Shown here one piece after another: positions 8,455 through 17,130 of a DNA stretch of 33,984 bases. The position numbers were made by a program, and so were the translations under genes. Positions within the stretch are counted from its first letter, which is position 1. Each line of letters opens with the position of its first letter. The stretch comes from Porticoccaceae bacterium (lineage in GTDB: Bacteria > Pseudomonadota > Gammaproteobacteria > Pseudomonadales > Porticoccaceae), in assembly GCA_028822155.1 (NCBI GenBank), contig JAPKEJ010000027.1:1-33984 (forward strand). Direction: 5' to 3'. Under the pieces are notes generated by a model. The model searched no databases, was not told where the DNA came from, and saw nothing but the letters and a program-made list of their open reading frames with translations.

Positions 8455-10011
8455 ATGGATAACAATGAGTATTTATTAGCCATCGACAACGGCACTCAGA
8501 GTGTCCGCGCCATGGTCTTTGACCAGAACGGCCAATTAGTGGCCAAAAGCAAAGTTGACATCGAGCCATATTTTTCGACTCAACCCGGCTGGGCTGAGCA
8601 ACATGCCAACTACTTTTGGGACGCCCTCTGCCAAGCCTGCCAGGCCTTATGGCCGCAGTTGGATATCCCAAGAGAATCGATTAAAGCAGTGTCGGTAACG
8701 ACTCAGCGAGCAACAGTTATCCCAATGGGTAGCGATAACTTGCCATTACGTGCAGCCATAAGCTGGCTAGACCAACGCCAGGTCGATACCAAGCCTAAGC
8801 TGGGGCCTATTGAGTCAGCTCTAATGACATTGGTTAGAGCCAAACCTTTTGTAGACCTAATGCATAGCCAAGCAGAAGCTAATTGGATAGACCAAAATCA
8901 ACCTGAGATCTGGCAAAAGGTACACAAGTTTTTATTACTATCTGGCTACCATACCTATAAGTTGACTGGCCAATACAACGACGCCATTGCCAGCACCGTA
9001 GGTTATCTTCCCTTCGACTACAAAACCCTGCAATGGGCCCAGGACAAAGACTGGACATGGCGTGCACTGCCCATTACTCGTAGCATGCTGCCCGAGCTAC
9101 TGCCCGCGGGCGCAACCCTTGGTCAGATTACCGCAGAGGCTGCCAAACAGACCGGCATACCAGGGGGTCTCCCTCTCATCGCTAGCGGATCAGACAAAGC
9201 CTGTGAAGTTTTGGGTACTGGCTGTATCGACGCTCAAACAGGTAGTCTTAGTTACGGTAGTTTAGCCACCCTGAATATCGCCACCGACAAATACCTCGAA
9301 GCGATCCCTTTTCACCCAGCCTATCCCGGCGTTATTCCCAACACCTTTAATGTCGAAATGATGGTGCAACGGGGTTACTGGATGGTCAGTTGGTTTAAAA
9401 AGGAATTTGGCTTAAGAGAAGAGCAACTAGCCACAGAGCAAGGCATAGCACCAGAGTCGCTTTTCGATGACTTACTCGCACAGGTACCAGCTGGCTCGCA
9501 GGGCTTAATGTTACAACCCTACTGGTCACCATCAAATGGCGATGGGCCAGAGACCCGCGGTGCTATCATCGGCTTTAGCGAAGAGCACACCCGAGCCCAC
9601 CTTTACCGCGCCATGATCGAAGGCCTCACCTATGCCCTGCGAGAAGGTAAAGAGTTGCTCGAAAAACGAAGCGGCAAACCCATAACTAAACTGGTCGTCT
9701 CTGGCGGCGGATCCCAGAGCGATCAAGTCATGCAAATTACTGCAGATATATTCGGCATGAAGGTCTATCGTCCACATACCTTTGAGACTTCGTCACTCGG
9801 CGCGGCTATCGCCACCGCGGTTGGTATTGGTCTGTATTCAGACTTCCCTTCTGCCGTAATAGGTATGACCCATGCCGGTGATTTTTTTGAACCCATAGAG
9901 TCTAATAAAAAGATCTACGACGATCTATTTACTAAGGTTTATAAGAAAATGTATGGGCAGCTAAAACCCAGCTATGAGTCGATACGAAGCATTACAGGTA
10001 AGCAAGAATAA
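8455..10011 (+). CDS. FGGY-family carbohydrate kinase (glycerol-kinase-like)
   Basis: A 518-residue ATP-dependent sugar or polyol kinase with the two-domain FGGY fold. The N-terminal phosphate loop is DNGTQS (11-16), the substrate region includes WLDQRQ, the central GSDKACEVLGTG carries the expected catalytic Asp, and the C-terminal ATP-site block is VSGGGSQSDQVMQITADIFG. Glycerol kinase usually has DQGTTS and GDQQ in these positions, so this is a divergent member and the substrate may be glycerol, dihydroxyacetone or another polyol. A good Shine-Dalgarno (AGAGGCAGG) precedes the ATG, 12 bp after the GlpD stop. It is the last gene of the operon and converges with msrQ. With GlpD it could turn a polyol into DHAP for the AGPS-type enzyme. 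Confidence 0.87.
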   Translation: MDNNEYLLAIDNGTQSVRAMVFDQNGQLVAKSKVDIEPYFSTQPGWAEQHANYFWDALCQACQALWPQLDIPRESIKAVSVTTQRATVIPMGSDNLPLRAAISWLDQRQVDTKPKLGPIESALMTLVRAKPFVDLMHSQAEANWIDQNQPEIWQKVHKFLLLSGYHTYKLTGQYNDAIASTVGYLPFDYKTLQWAQDKDWTWRALPITRSMLPELLPAGATLGQITAEAAKQTGIPGGLPLIASGSDKACEVLGTGCIDAQTGSLSYGSLATLNIATDKYLEAIPFHPAYPGVIPNTFNVEMMVQRGYWMVSWFKKEFGLREEQLATEQGIAPESLFDDLLAQVPAGSQGLMLQPYWSPSNGDGPETRGAIIGFSEEHTRAHLYRAMIEGLTYALREGKELLEKRSGKPITKLVVSGGGSQSDQVMQITADIFGMKVYRPHTFETSSLGAAIATAVGIGLYSDFPSAVIGMTHAGDFFEPIESNKKIYDDLFTKVYKKMYGQLKPSYESIRSITGKQE

Positions 10012-10044
10012 CCGTCAATGCCAATCAAGTACCTATAGGCATTA

Positions 10045-10662
10045 TTAACGAGAGGTGATTTTTTCTACCCAACCCCGAAGCTTTTCATGCCTAAACATCA
10101 TAAGGGCTGCGTACATGGCAAAATAAATAAGCGGTTCAATAATTTCTGATTTAACTGACCAATAGAAATGAATTACCACTAGCAACGCGACAAGGTAGAT
10201 ACAATTATGCAGAATTTGCCATCTGCTTTTCATCTTTCTGCGCAGTTTGGTGATTGACGTAACGGCCAACGCGGTCAGTAATAGAAACGCTGACATCCCC
10301 ACGGTGATATAAGGCCGCTCGAAAACTTCTTCGATAAACAACTGTAGGTTAAATTGGACCTCAAAAAACAAAAAGTTGAGCATGTGGCACAGAGCGTAAG
10401 CGAAGGCATAGAGTCCTATCATTCGTCTAAACTGCATGAGAAAGTTCAATTTAAACCGCTTGGCTAGCGGTGAGATTAACAGACTAATCAACAGTAAATT
10501 AAGCGCCCCAATGCCGGTAAAATGGATAACAGCCTCAACTGGATCACCACCTAACTGATCGCTAAAAGCTGCGTAATAAAGATCTATCAGCGGATAGAGT
10601 GCGGCTAAATGCACCAACACTTTTAAGTAGGGAATCCATTGTCTTGGGACATGTATAGCCAT
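10045..10662 (-). CDS. msrQ: Heme-binding membrane subunit MsrQ (YedZ)
   Basis: A 205-residue inner-membrane b-type cytochrome that carries electrons from the respiratory chain to periplasmic MsrP. It belongs to the ferric-reductase-like transmembrane family, with about six hydrophobic segments and His93, His152 and His165 at the positions of the E. coli YedZ heme ligands (LCHML, LHNCIYL, VVIHFYW). The length matches the family (about 200 residues). It starts 4 bp after the msrP stop, so the pair is a translationally coupled operon. It converges with the FGGY kinase gene across a 33-bp gap. Confidence 0.95.
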   Translation of the reverse strand: MAIHVPRQWIPYLKVLVHLAALYPLIDLYYAAFSDQLGGDPVEAVIHFTGIGALNLLLISLLISPLAKRFKLNFLMQFRRMIGLYAFAYALCHMLNFLFFEVQFNLQLFIEEVFERPYITVGMSAFLLLTALAVTSITKLRRKMKSRWQILHNCIYLVALLVVIHFYWSVKSEIIEPLIYFAMYAALMMFRHEKLRGWVEKITSR

Positions 10663-10666
10663 GTTA

Positions 10667-11677
10667 CTAATAGTATTTTCTTAGATTCATACCGCTATAA
10701 ATGTCGGCCACCTGTTCCCCGTAACCATTAAAGGGCATTGTTGGAATACGGTTTTGAGCAAAGATTCCACCGGTGGTGATACGCCGTTCACTGGCTTGAC
10801 TCCAACGAGGATGGTCCACTGCTGGATTAACATTGGCGTAAAACCCATACTCATTTGCAGCCAGTAAATTCCACGTCGTGGACGGCTGTCTTTCGACAAA
10901 CTTAATGCCCACAATGGACTTAATACTCTTAAAACCATACTTCCAAGGCACCACTAAACGGATTGGCGCGCCATTCTGAGGAGGTAAGGTTTTACCGTAT
11001 AAGCCAACACTCATTAACGCCAGAGGATTCATCGCTTCATCAATCCGCAGCCCTTCGACATAGGGATAGTCGATGCCACCACCTAATCGACGGCTTCTTT
11101 GTCCAGGCATTTGCGCAGGATCATAAAGAGTCTCAAAAACCAGATATTTAGCCCTTGAGGTTGGCTTGGCCTTTTTAACTAAATCGGCCAACGAGAAGCC
11201 AATCCAAGGCACTACCATGGACCAGGCTTCAACGCAGCGTAACCTATAAATGCGCTCTTCTAAATCAAATGAGGAATAGAGGTCGTCATAGCCCAAAGTC
11301 AGAGGGTTTTCGACCTCCCCTGAAATCTTTAATGTCCAAGGATCAACCTTGAATGATTGTGATAATTCTGCTGGTTGCTGCTTCTCGACGCCAAACTCAT
11401 AGAAATTATTGTGCCCGGTGATCTTACCTTCCGGCGTTAATTCCTCGGCAGAGCCATTTGCAGCGATGTAATTCAAGTTTTTTTGACTAAATAATGGTGT
11501 GGGGGTCGTCTCGTCACTAAAAATATCCAGAATACCAGCGCCGGCTGACGAAGATAGCAAACTGCCGGCACCCAAAAATCCCATTTTCTTAATAAGCTCT
11601 CGACGCTGTTGATAAACTTTCTCGTCGGTTACATCATGTTCTTTGCAATCACTGCTCGACGTGGTTTTAATAATCAT
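10667..11677 (-). CDS. msrP: Methionine sulfoxide reductase catalytic subunit MsrP (YedY)
   Basis: A 336-residue periplasmic molybdopterin enzyme that repairs methionine sulfoxide in oxidised envelope proteins, using electrons from MsrQ. A twin-arginine signal lies at [10 protein letters not shown] (25-34), followed by a hydrophobic stretch ending near SAGAG. The core shows [16 protein letters not shown], the Mo-ligand Cys148 in [35 protein letters not shown] and [10 protein letters not shown], all very close to E. coli YedY. Export as a folded protein requires the Tat translocase encoded at 26286-27650. AAAGGGC lies upstream of the ATG. The 84 bp before it should hold the promoter, but no clear element was seen. 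Confidence 0.96.
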   Translation of the reverse strand: MIIKTTSSSDCKEHDVTDEKVYQQRRELIKKMGFLGAGSLLSSSAGAGILDIFSDETTPTPLFSQKNLNYIAANGSAEELTPEGKITGHNNFYEFGVEKQQPAELSQSFKVDPWTLKISGEVENPLTLGYDDLYSSFDLEERIYRLRCVEAWSMVVPWIGFSLADLVKKAKPTSRAKYLVFETLYDPAQMPGQRSRRLGGGIDYPYVEGLRIDEAMNPLALMSVGLYGKTLPPQNGAPIRLVVPWKYGFKSIKSIVGIKFVERQPSTTWNLLAANEYGFYANVNPAVDHPRWSQASERRITTGGIFAQNRIPTMPFNGYGEQVADIYSGMNLRKYY

Positions 11678-11761
11678 TGTTTGCCCTTTAATAATCCTTA
11701 CGGGTAGATTAAAGGTAAAGGGCCATAAATGCTAAAAATAAATTCAAAACTGTGACGCAGG

Positions 11762-13111
11762 TTAAGCTAAGAGTCCCTCCTGAGTGCAGTGGTCCAATGT
11801 TTTATCTAGAGCCACTGCTACTTTTCCAATCATTTCATCAATCTGTGCTTCACTAATGATGAGCGGCGGGCAAAATCCTAGACTTGAGCCCGCTACAGCG
11901 CGAATTAAGAGACCCTCATCTTGAGCCATCTTCTGAGCATAACCGCCTACTGCACCACCGACGAAAGCTTGCCCAGTTTCTTTATTGGCCACCAACTCAA
12001 TAGCACCTAACAAACCGCGGCCTCTGACTTCACCAACTAAAGGGTGATTAGCAAATTCTGCGAGTCTTTTTTGCATGTACTCACCAGTTACTGCCGCTGT
12101 TTCAAAAATATTATCGCGCTGATAAATTTCTAAAACCTTTAACGCAACAGCGCAAGCCACGGGGTGGCCAGAATAGGTGTAACCATGACCAAAGGCTCCG
12201 GCCGTCGCTGTTTGCTCAATCATGGCTGTGTACATTTCTCTGTTTATGGCAGAGGCACTAATTGGCATATAAGCGGAAGATAGTTGCTTGGCAAAGGTCA
12301 TCATGTCAGGTGATTCAATACCCATGGTGTTGCAACCAAAATCACTGCCGGTGCGGCCAAAGCCTGTAATAACCTCGTCTGCCCAAAACATAATGTCGTA
12401 CCGGTTAAGCACTGCCTGCACTTTTTGGTAATACCCTTCGGGCGGCACGATCACACCACTAGCGCCGGTAATGGGCTCAGCAATAAAGGCTGCAATGGTG
12501 TCGGGACCTTCCCGCAAAATCATTGCTTCAAGATTACCCACAATACGATCTACAAATTCAACTTCAGTCTCCTCACCTTGCTTGCCACGATAATAGTGCG
12601 GATGATCAGTACGCAAAATACCCAAGGCATCTACTGGAAGGTCAAAATGATTTTGCGTGACGGGTAACCCTGTGAGGGATGCAGCAGCCACAGTCACGCC
12701 GTGATAAGAGCGCTCGCGGGCGATAATTTTTCGGCAATGAGGTTTGCCAATGGCTTCGTGATAGTAACGCAGTAATTTTATATGGGTGTCATTGGCATCA
12801 CTGCCGGAGTTACCAAAAGAGATCACTGCATCTTTCATAGGGATCATGTCGGCAAGTTTGTCGGCAAGGTCGATAGCCACCTGATGCGTCTTGCCGCCAA
12901 ACATATGATTAAAAGTGAGCTTGTTCATCTGTTCTGTGGCGGTGGCAATAACTTCTTGGTTGCCATAGCCTAGAGCGGTACACCACAGCCCTGCTAGCCC
13001 TTCAAGGTACTTGTTGCCGTGGTTATCCCACACATAGCAACCTTCACCTCGCTCGACAGTGACCTGTTCAATGGCCTTGAAATTAGTGGTTGGGTAAATG
13101 AGGTGTGTCAT
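11762..13111 (-). CDS. Class III PLP-dependent aminotransferase (omega-amino acid type)
   Basis: A 449-residue cytosolic fold-type I aminotransferase. PLP contacts are the Asp of WADEVITGFGRTG (Asp245) and the Schiff-base Lys275 in TFAKQLSSA; SYHGVT and HGYTYSGHPVACA are typical of the omega-amino acid:pyruvate and putrescine/GABA transaminase group. The gene follows gabD by 21 bp with an AGGA ribosome-binding site, so the pair forms an operon: the aminotransferase would make a semialdehyde and GabD would oxidise it. GABA to succinate semialdehyde is the simplest reading, while beta-alanine, putrescine or related amines as donors are not excluded. It is distinct from the second class III aminotransferase at 18519. 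Confidence 0.92.
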   Translation of the reverse strand: MTHLIYPTTNFKAIEQVTVERGEGCYVWDNHGNKYLEGLAGLWCTALGYGNQEVIATATEQMNKLTFNHMFGGKTHQVAIDLADKLADMIPMKDAVISFGNSGSDANDTHIKLLRYYHEAIGKPHCRKIIARERSYHGVTVAAASLTGLPVTQNHFDLPVDALGILRTDHPHYYRGKQGEETEVEFVDRIVGNLEAMILREGPDTIAAFIAEPITGASGVIVPPEGYYQKVQAVLNRYDIMFWADEVITGFGRTGSDFGCNTMGIESPDMMTFAKQLSSAYMPISASAINREMYTAMIEQTATAGAFGHGYTYSGHPVACAVALKVLEIYQRDNIFETAAVTGEYMQKRLAEFANHPLVGEVRGRGLLGAIELVANKETGQAFVGGAVGGYAQKMAQDEGLLIRAVAGSSLGFCPPLIISEAQIDEMIGKVAVALDKTLDHCTQEGLLA

Positions 13112-13132
13112 GTCTTATTCCTATCGCGATGA

Positions 13133-14596
13133 TTATTGGTCAATACCGCCAATACACATATATTTAATATCTAGGTAGTCATCTAAACCGTATTTAGAGC
13201 CTTCCCGACCACTTCCTGATTCTTTAACGCCGCCAAAGGGCGCCATTTCGTTGGAGATAATGCCTTCGTTAATGCCGACAATGCCATATTCCAGCTTTTC
13301 TGCCACACGATAAACCCGGCCTATGTCGCGAGAGTAAAAATAGGCAGCAAGCCCAAACTCGGTGTCATTAGCCATCTCAATGGCTTCGGCTTCACTCTCA
13401 AAGGTCAATATTGGCGCTACCGGGCCAAAAATTTCCTCAGAAAAAACCCGCATATCTCTTGTCACATTGGTCAAAATTGTTGGCTCAACAAAACAATCGC
13501 CCATGGCGCTCATTCCACCTCCAGCAATAACGCTCGCTCCTTTTGACACAGCATCGTCAATGAACTCACAAACACTAGTGGCCGCTTTTTGATCAATCAG
13601 CGGCCCGACAATAACGCCCTCGCCTGCACCATTGCCTACAACCAGCTCTTTTACCGCCGCGGTGAACTTAGCGGTAAATTCCTCTGCCACAGAGGAGTGC
13701 ACGAGTATTCGGTTGGAACAAACACAGGTTTGACCGGCGTTGCGGTATTTAGAAATCATTGCACCGACCACAGCAGAGTCAATGTCAGCATCGTCAAAAA
13801 CAATAAAAGGCGCGTTGCCACCCAATTCCATAGACGTGCGCTTAACGGTTGCCGCGCATTCTGCCATGAGTTGTTTCCCCACGGGTGTAGAGCCGGTGAA
13901 GGTTACTTTTCGTACCAGTGGATTACTGGTTATTTCAGCGCCTATTTCAGCGGTGCGCCCGGTCAAAATGTTAATCAGCCCAGGTGGGAAGCCTGCTCGC
14001 TCGGCTAACACCATTAAGGCTAATGCCGACAGTGGTGTCGCATTTGCCGGCTTGCACACCACTGCGCAGCCAGCCGCAATAGCAGGGGCAATTTTTCGAG
14101 TGAGCATTGCGTTAGGGAAATTCCAAGGCGTAATACAGGCCACAACGCCAACCGGCTGTTTGATGACCATAACGCGTTTGTCATTAGACGGTTGTGGGAT
14201 GATATCGCCATACACACGCTTTGACTCTTCACCAAACCACTCAATATAGTTTGCACCATAGGCAATCTCACCGCGCGCTTCGGCCAGCGGTTTTCCCTGC
14301 TCAGCGGTCAGAATCTGTGCAAGGTCTTCTTGGTTGTCCATAATCAAGGTGAACCATCGTCGCAACAGCGCAGCCCTTTCCTTTGCTGTGGTTTCTGACC
14401 ATGACTTTTGAGCCACGGCCGCAGCTTCAATCATTCTTCTGGTTTCAGCAGTACCACATTTAGCGACCTTAGACAGAACCTCTCCGGTTGCCGGATTAGT
14501 AACATCAAGCGTTTCCCCGCTATCAGCATCGACCCAATGGCCGTTAATGTGCGCTTGATGTGTGATTAAACTCGGGTCTTGTAGGATTAGTGTCAT
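13133..14596 (-). CDS. gabD: Succinate-semialdehyde dehydrogenase GabD
   Basis: A 487-residue NAD(P)-dependent aldehyde dehydrogenase that oxidises succinate semialdehyde to succinate, feeding GABA carbon into the TCA cycle. The family core is intact: ITPWNFP with Asn159, FTGSTPVG, general base Glu257 in MELGGNAPF, and catalytic Cys291 in [11 protein letters not shown]. The C-terminus ([20 protein letters not shown], then a YMCIGG end) closely follows E. coli GabD, which supports the specific name rather than a generic aldehyde dehydrogenase. GGAAA lies 6 bp upstream of the ATG. It is the promoter-proximal gene of the gabD-aminotransferase operon and diverges from the MATE exporter gene. Confidence 0.93.
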   Translation of the reverse strand: MTLILQDPSLITHQAHINGHWVDADSGETLDVTNPATGEVLSKVAKCGTAETRRMIEAAAVAQKSWSETTAKERAALLRRWFTLIMDNQEDLAQILTAEQGKPLAEARGEIAYGANYIEWFGEESKRVYGDIIPQPSNDKRVMVIKQPVGVVACITPWNFPNAMLTRKIAPAIAAGCAVVCKPANATPLSALALMVLAERAGFPPGLINILTGRTAEIGAEITSNPLVRKVTFTGSTPVGKQLMAECAATVKRTSMELGGNAPFIVFDDADIDSAVVGAMISKYRNAGQTCVCSNRILVHSSVAEEFTAKFTAAVKELVVGNGAGEGVIVGPLIDQKAATSVCEFIDDAVSKGASVIAGGGMSAMGDCFVEPTILTNVTRDMRVFSEEIFGPVAPILTFESEAEAIEMANDTEFGLAAYFYSRDIGRVYRVAEKLEYGIVGINEGIISNEMAPFGGVKESGSGREGSKYGLDDYLDIKYMCIGGIDQ

Positions 14597-14711
14597 TGAT
14601 TTTTCCAGTCTGTCTAAATAGTCGATTTACAGTGTTGTGCTTTAACTCTGCGCCAGTCGCGCAAGCATAGCGGAATTTGCGTTAATATAAATGCTCTTGG
14701 GGCCTTTTCTC

Positions 14712-14731
14712 TATACCCCTGGTTAGGTATA
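14712..14731. promoter_or_regulatory. Inverted repeat in the gabD/MATE divergent region
   Basis: TATACC (14712-14717) and GGTATA (14726-14731) form a perfect 6-bp inverted repeat with an 8-bp spacer in the 295-bp region between gabD (reverse) and the MATE gene (forward). Its size and position, about 115 bp upstream of gabD, suit a dimeric repressor or activator. No regulator gene lies nearby, so this is only a candidate operator. I see no convincing gene in the rest of 14597-14891. Confidence 0.3.
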
Positions 14732-14891
14732 AGCCTATTGATGTTAAATTTTATCATTGAAATGCTAGATGGTCTCCACCACTCAGCGCATCTAAGTTAA
14801 GCTATCGCAGTCTGTTTAAACCCTGTAATCTTGATGGCAAATGGCGACCTCTTCGTACATTGGTAGACCCACATTAAATTAGCTTAACTAA

Positions 14892-16223
14892 ATGCAAATT
14901 CCAGACTCTATCAGTTACCGCTATCTGCTGCAAAAGGCATGGCCCATTATTTTGGCTAACGCCTCGGTTCCGTTGTTGGGGCTTGTCGACACTGCCGTCA
15001 TTGGCAATGTTGGCAGTATCGTAGATCTTGGCGCTATTGCTTTTGGCGCATTGATTTTTTCGTTTGTGTACTGGAGCTTTGGCTTCTTAAGAATGGGCAC
15101 CACTGGCTTTGCCGCCCAAGCCTCTGGCGCTGGTGATGAACAAGAAGTAAGGGCCGTATTAGGCAGGGCCTTGTTGATCGCTTTATGTCTGGGTGTGGTT
15201 TTAATTTTAATCCAATGGCCCATCGGGTTGGCTGCTTTTTCTCTGCTTGATGGCAGTGCCCCAGTCGAGGCTGTGGCGCAAGAATACTTTGATATTCGCA
15301 TATGGGGTGCACCCGCTACCCTCTCTACATTTGCCTTGATGGGACTGTTAATTGGTCTGGGTAAAAGCAGAACACTGTTAATTGTTCAGTTATTCTTGAA
15401 CGGGCTGAATATCTTATTAGATGTTTGGTTTGCCGGCATCCTTGGTTGGGGTGCCAGTGGCATAGCCCTCGGCACAGTGATTGCAGAATGGACAACGGTG
15501 CTGCTCGCAGTTTGGTTAGTCTATAGAACATTAAATGAGCGCAAGCTGTTAACCGAAGTGTTTTGGCCTAAGGCCAAAATCATGGACTTATCGGCTCTGT
15601 TAAAAACAGCATCTGCAAATTTAGATATTATGCTGAGAACCCTCATTTTGGTGTTCTCCTTTGCTTTCTTTATTAACCAGAGCGCTAAGTTTGGCGATAC
15701 CATTCTTGCCAGCAACCATATTTTATTACAGTTAATTGCGTTTTCAGCGTTCTTTCTGGACGGATACGCCTTTGTGGTTGAAGCCTTAGTAGGAGGCGCC
15801 ATAGGCGCAAAGCGCAGGGATGTTTTTGATCTGGCCGTTCGGCGGTCAACTGTTTTAGCGTTAATCACTGCAATACTACTGGCATTGGCTATTGTAATGG
15901 CCGGTGATATCGCCGTAATGTTAATGACAGATATTAGCTCAGTGCGTTTGGCAGCCAATCAATTACTCCCCTTTGCGGCACTCTATGTGCTGTTCTCTTT
16001 CGCAGCATTTCAGTTAGATGGCATATTTATAGGGGCTTCGTTTACGCGGCAAATGCGCGATGCCGCTGCTTTATCTATTGCAGTTTATCTTGTCGCTTGG
16101 TGGGCGTTATCAGACCCATTCGGCCTTCAAGGGCTTTGGGGGGCGATGATTATTTATGTTGTCGCCCGTGCCGTAGCTTTATTGTTGTTTTATCCGTCAC
16201 TGCGGCGGGCCGCTGGAAGGTAA
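14892..16223 (+). CDS. MATE-family efflux transporter (DinF-like)
   Basis: A 443-residue inner-membrane protein with about 12 hydrophobic segments. The N-terminus LLQKAWPIILANASVPLLGL followed by VDTAVIGN is the typical MATE/DinF opening, with conserved Pro and Asp in the first helix. Family members export cationic drugs, dyes or metabolites in exchange for Na+ or H+. The substrate here is unknown. No strong Shine-Dalgarno precedes the ATG. The gene is isolated, diverging from gabD and followed by a decayed region, so context gives no hint of what it exports. Confidence 0.92.
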   Translation: MQIPDSISYRYLLQKAWPIILANASVPLLGLVDTAVIGNVGSIVDLGAIAFGALIFSFVYWSFGFLRMGTTGFAAQASGAGDEQEVRAVLGRALLIALCLGVVLILIQWPIGLAAFSLLDGSAPVEAVAQEYFDIRIWGAPATLSTFALMGLLIGLGKSRTLLIVQLFLNGLNILLDVWFAGILGWGASGIALGTVIAEWTTVLLAVWLVYRTLNERKLLTEVFWPKAKIMDLSALLKTASANLDIMLRTLILVFSFAFFINQSAKFGDTILASNHILLQLIAFSAFFLDGYAFVVEALVGGAIGAKRRDVFDLAVRRSTVLALITAILLALAIVMAGDIAVMLMTDISSVRLAANQLLPFAALYVLFSFAAFQLDGIFIGASFTRQMRDAAALSIAVYLVAWWALSDPFGLQGLWGAMIIYVVARAVALLLFYPSLRRAAGR

Positions 16224-16285
16224 ATGGTACTCATTTGTCACCGACTCTTTTTTACCTATGCTTATTTCTTGTGCCAGTCGTTTAA

Positions 16286-16477
16286 TTGACGCACGTCGTG
16301 TGGACTGCTTTTATTGCGCCTCTGTTTCGCCTACCAGTCAACGCCACTGCTGAAAAACTGAATATCGCTTTACTTAGTGTTCCACTTTATCTTGGTACTA
16401 TTACTCAAGGCGGCACACGGTTTGGTCCTCGCGAAATTCGCATACAATCAATGTTGGTGAGCCAATACGGACTCTAG
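16286..16477 (+). pseudogene. N-terminal remnant of an agmatinase/guanidinobutyrase-family ureohydrolase
   Basis: The open frame has 63 codons with TTG as the only start and a stop just before it. From about 16325 it reads LFRLPV...KLNIALLSVPLYLGTITQ and then GGTRFGPREIRIQSMLV. This is the N-terminal signature of the ureohydrolase family, usually FxRLP, then (D/L)xAxxGVPxDxGT, then RxGxRxGPxxIR. The family enzyme is about 310-320 residues and carries its Mn-binding His and Asp residues further on; all of those are missing here, and the frame ends with TAG at 16475-16477. The piece must therefore be inactive. Members release urea from agmatine or 4-guanidinobutyrate, giving putrescine or GABA, which fits the neighbouring gabD and aminotransferase genes. 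It could also be transcribed as a short peptide, but nothing supports that. Confidence 0.75.
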
Positions 16478-16539
16478 GCTTTCAGGCCTGAATGAAAACC
16501 TGTAATCTTCGTGCTTAAATAGTCACTGTAATTGCACCT

Positions 16540-17097
16540 ATGCCTGACCCAACGCTGTACTTTACAAACAACGGTTTGCATACCCATGTGGTTATGTCAT
16601 GTAAGGCCCTGAGAGCGCTTGTACCTGATCTTTCTCAATACGTCGGTAACGACGCTTGGTTGCAGATTGGCTGGGGCGATGCCGGCTACTACGGCGCTGC
16701 AAAGCAGACACTGCTATTAGGAGTACTTGCCCTATTCACTCCCACCGCAGCGATAGTTGGCGTACGGTGCATAAATGATCTATCAGCGGACTTCCCCAAA
16801 TCCACGCGGCTTTACCCAATTATATTAGATCAGACGGCCATGAACGCTGCACTGGCATTGGTTAGTCGGCATTTTAAGCTTAATCAATCAGGGCGTTTGA
16901 CCTTGGTCAGAGAGAAGCCCACAGGAGAGCTGTTTTTTGCATCTATAGGCACCTATAGTATTTTAAATACCTGTAATAACTGGACGGCCTATGTTCTTCA
17001 AGAAGCCGGCTTGAAAATATCCCCTAAAATGACCATAGGGCCCGGTCAAGTCGAGCGAAACGTCAGGAAAAATGGCTATTCAAGCACTAAAAAATAA
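16540..17097 (+). CDS. DUF2459/TIGR02117-family protein, N-terminally truncated
   Basis: The 185-residue product carries the DUF2459 landmarks: YFTNNGLHTHVV (8-19), LQIGWGDAGYYG (about 42-53) and the C-terminal FASIGTYSILNTCNNWTAYV followed by LQEAGL. Members normally open with a hydrophobic membrane anchor or signal of about 30-40 residues. Here the frame begins right at the domain (MPDPTLYF), and a stop codon lies in frame 24 bp upstream, so the anchor has been lost. No ribosome-binding site is visible before the ATG. The family's function is unknown; one member was named after a urease gene region. The truncation directly follows the ureohydrolase remnant, which suggests that one deletion fused two broken genes. 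It may be a pseudogene. Confidence 0.65.
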   Translation: MPDPTLYFTNNGLHTHVVMSCKALRALVPDLSQYVGNDAWLQIGWGDAGYYGAAKQTLLLGVLALFTPTAAIVGVRCINDLSADFPKSTRLYPIILDQTAMNAALALVSRHFKLNQSGRLTLVREKPTGELFFASIGTYSILNTCNNWTAYVLQEAGLKISPKMTIGPGQVERNVRKNGYSSTKK

Positions 17098-17130
17098 GCT
17101 TTTAATGCACTTATAACTTGAGATAATCGA

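Noticed and set aside
10017-10043. AATGCC/GGCATT stem between the FGGY kinase and msrQ genes
   Set aside because: Only 6 bp with a 15-base loop and no T tract, so it does not qualify as an intrinsic terminator.
13740-14249. Forward open frame of 169 codons opposite gabD
   Set aside because: It is antisense to a well-supported gabD and reads like a shadow frame with no family resemblance.
14819-14832. CCTGTAATCTT shared with 16500-16510
   Set aside because: An 11-bp match without further similarity around it; probably chance.
14795-14889. AGTTAAGCT and AGCTTAACT inverted repeat upstream of the MATE gene
   Set aside because: The 9-bp arms are 77 bp apart in AT-rich DNA, which makes a functional hairpin or operator doubtful.
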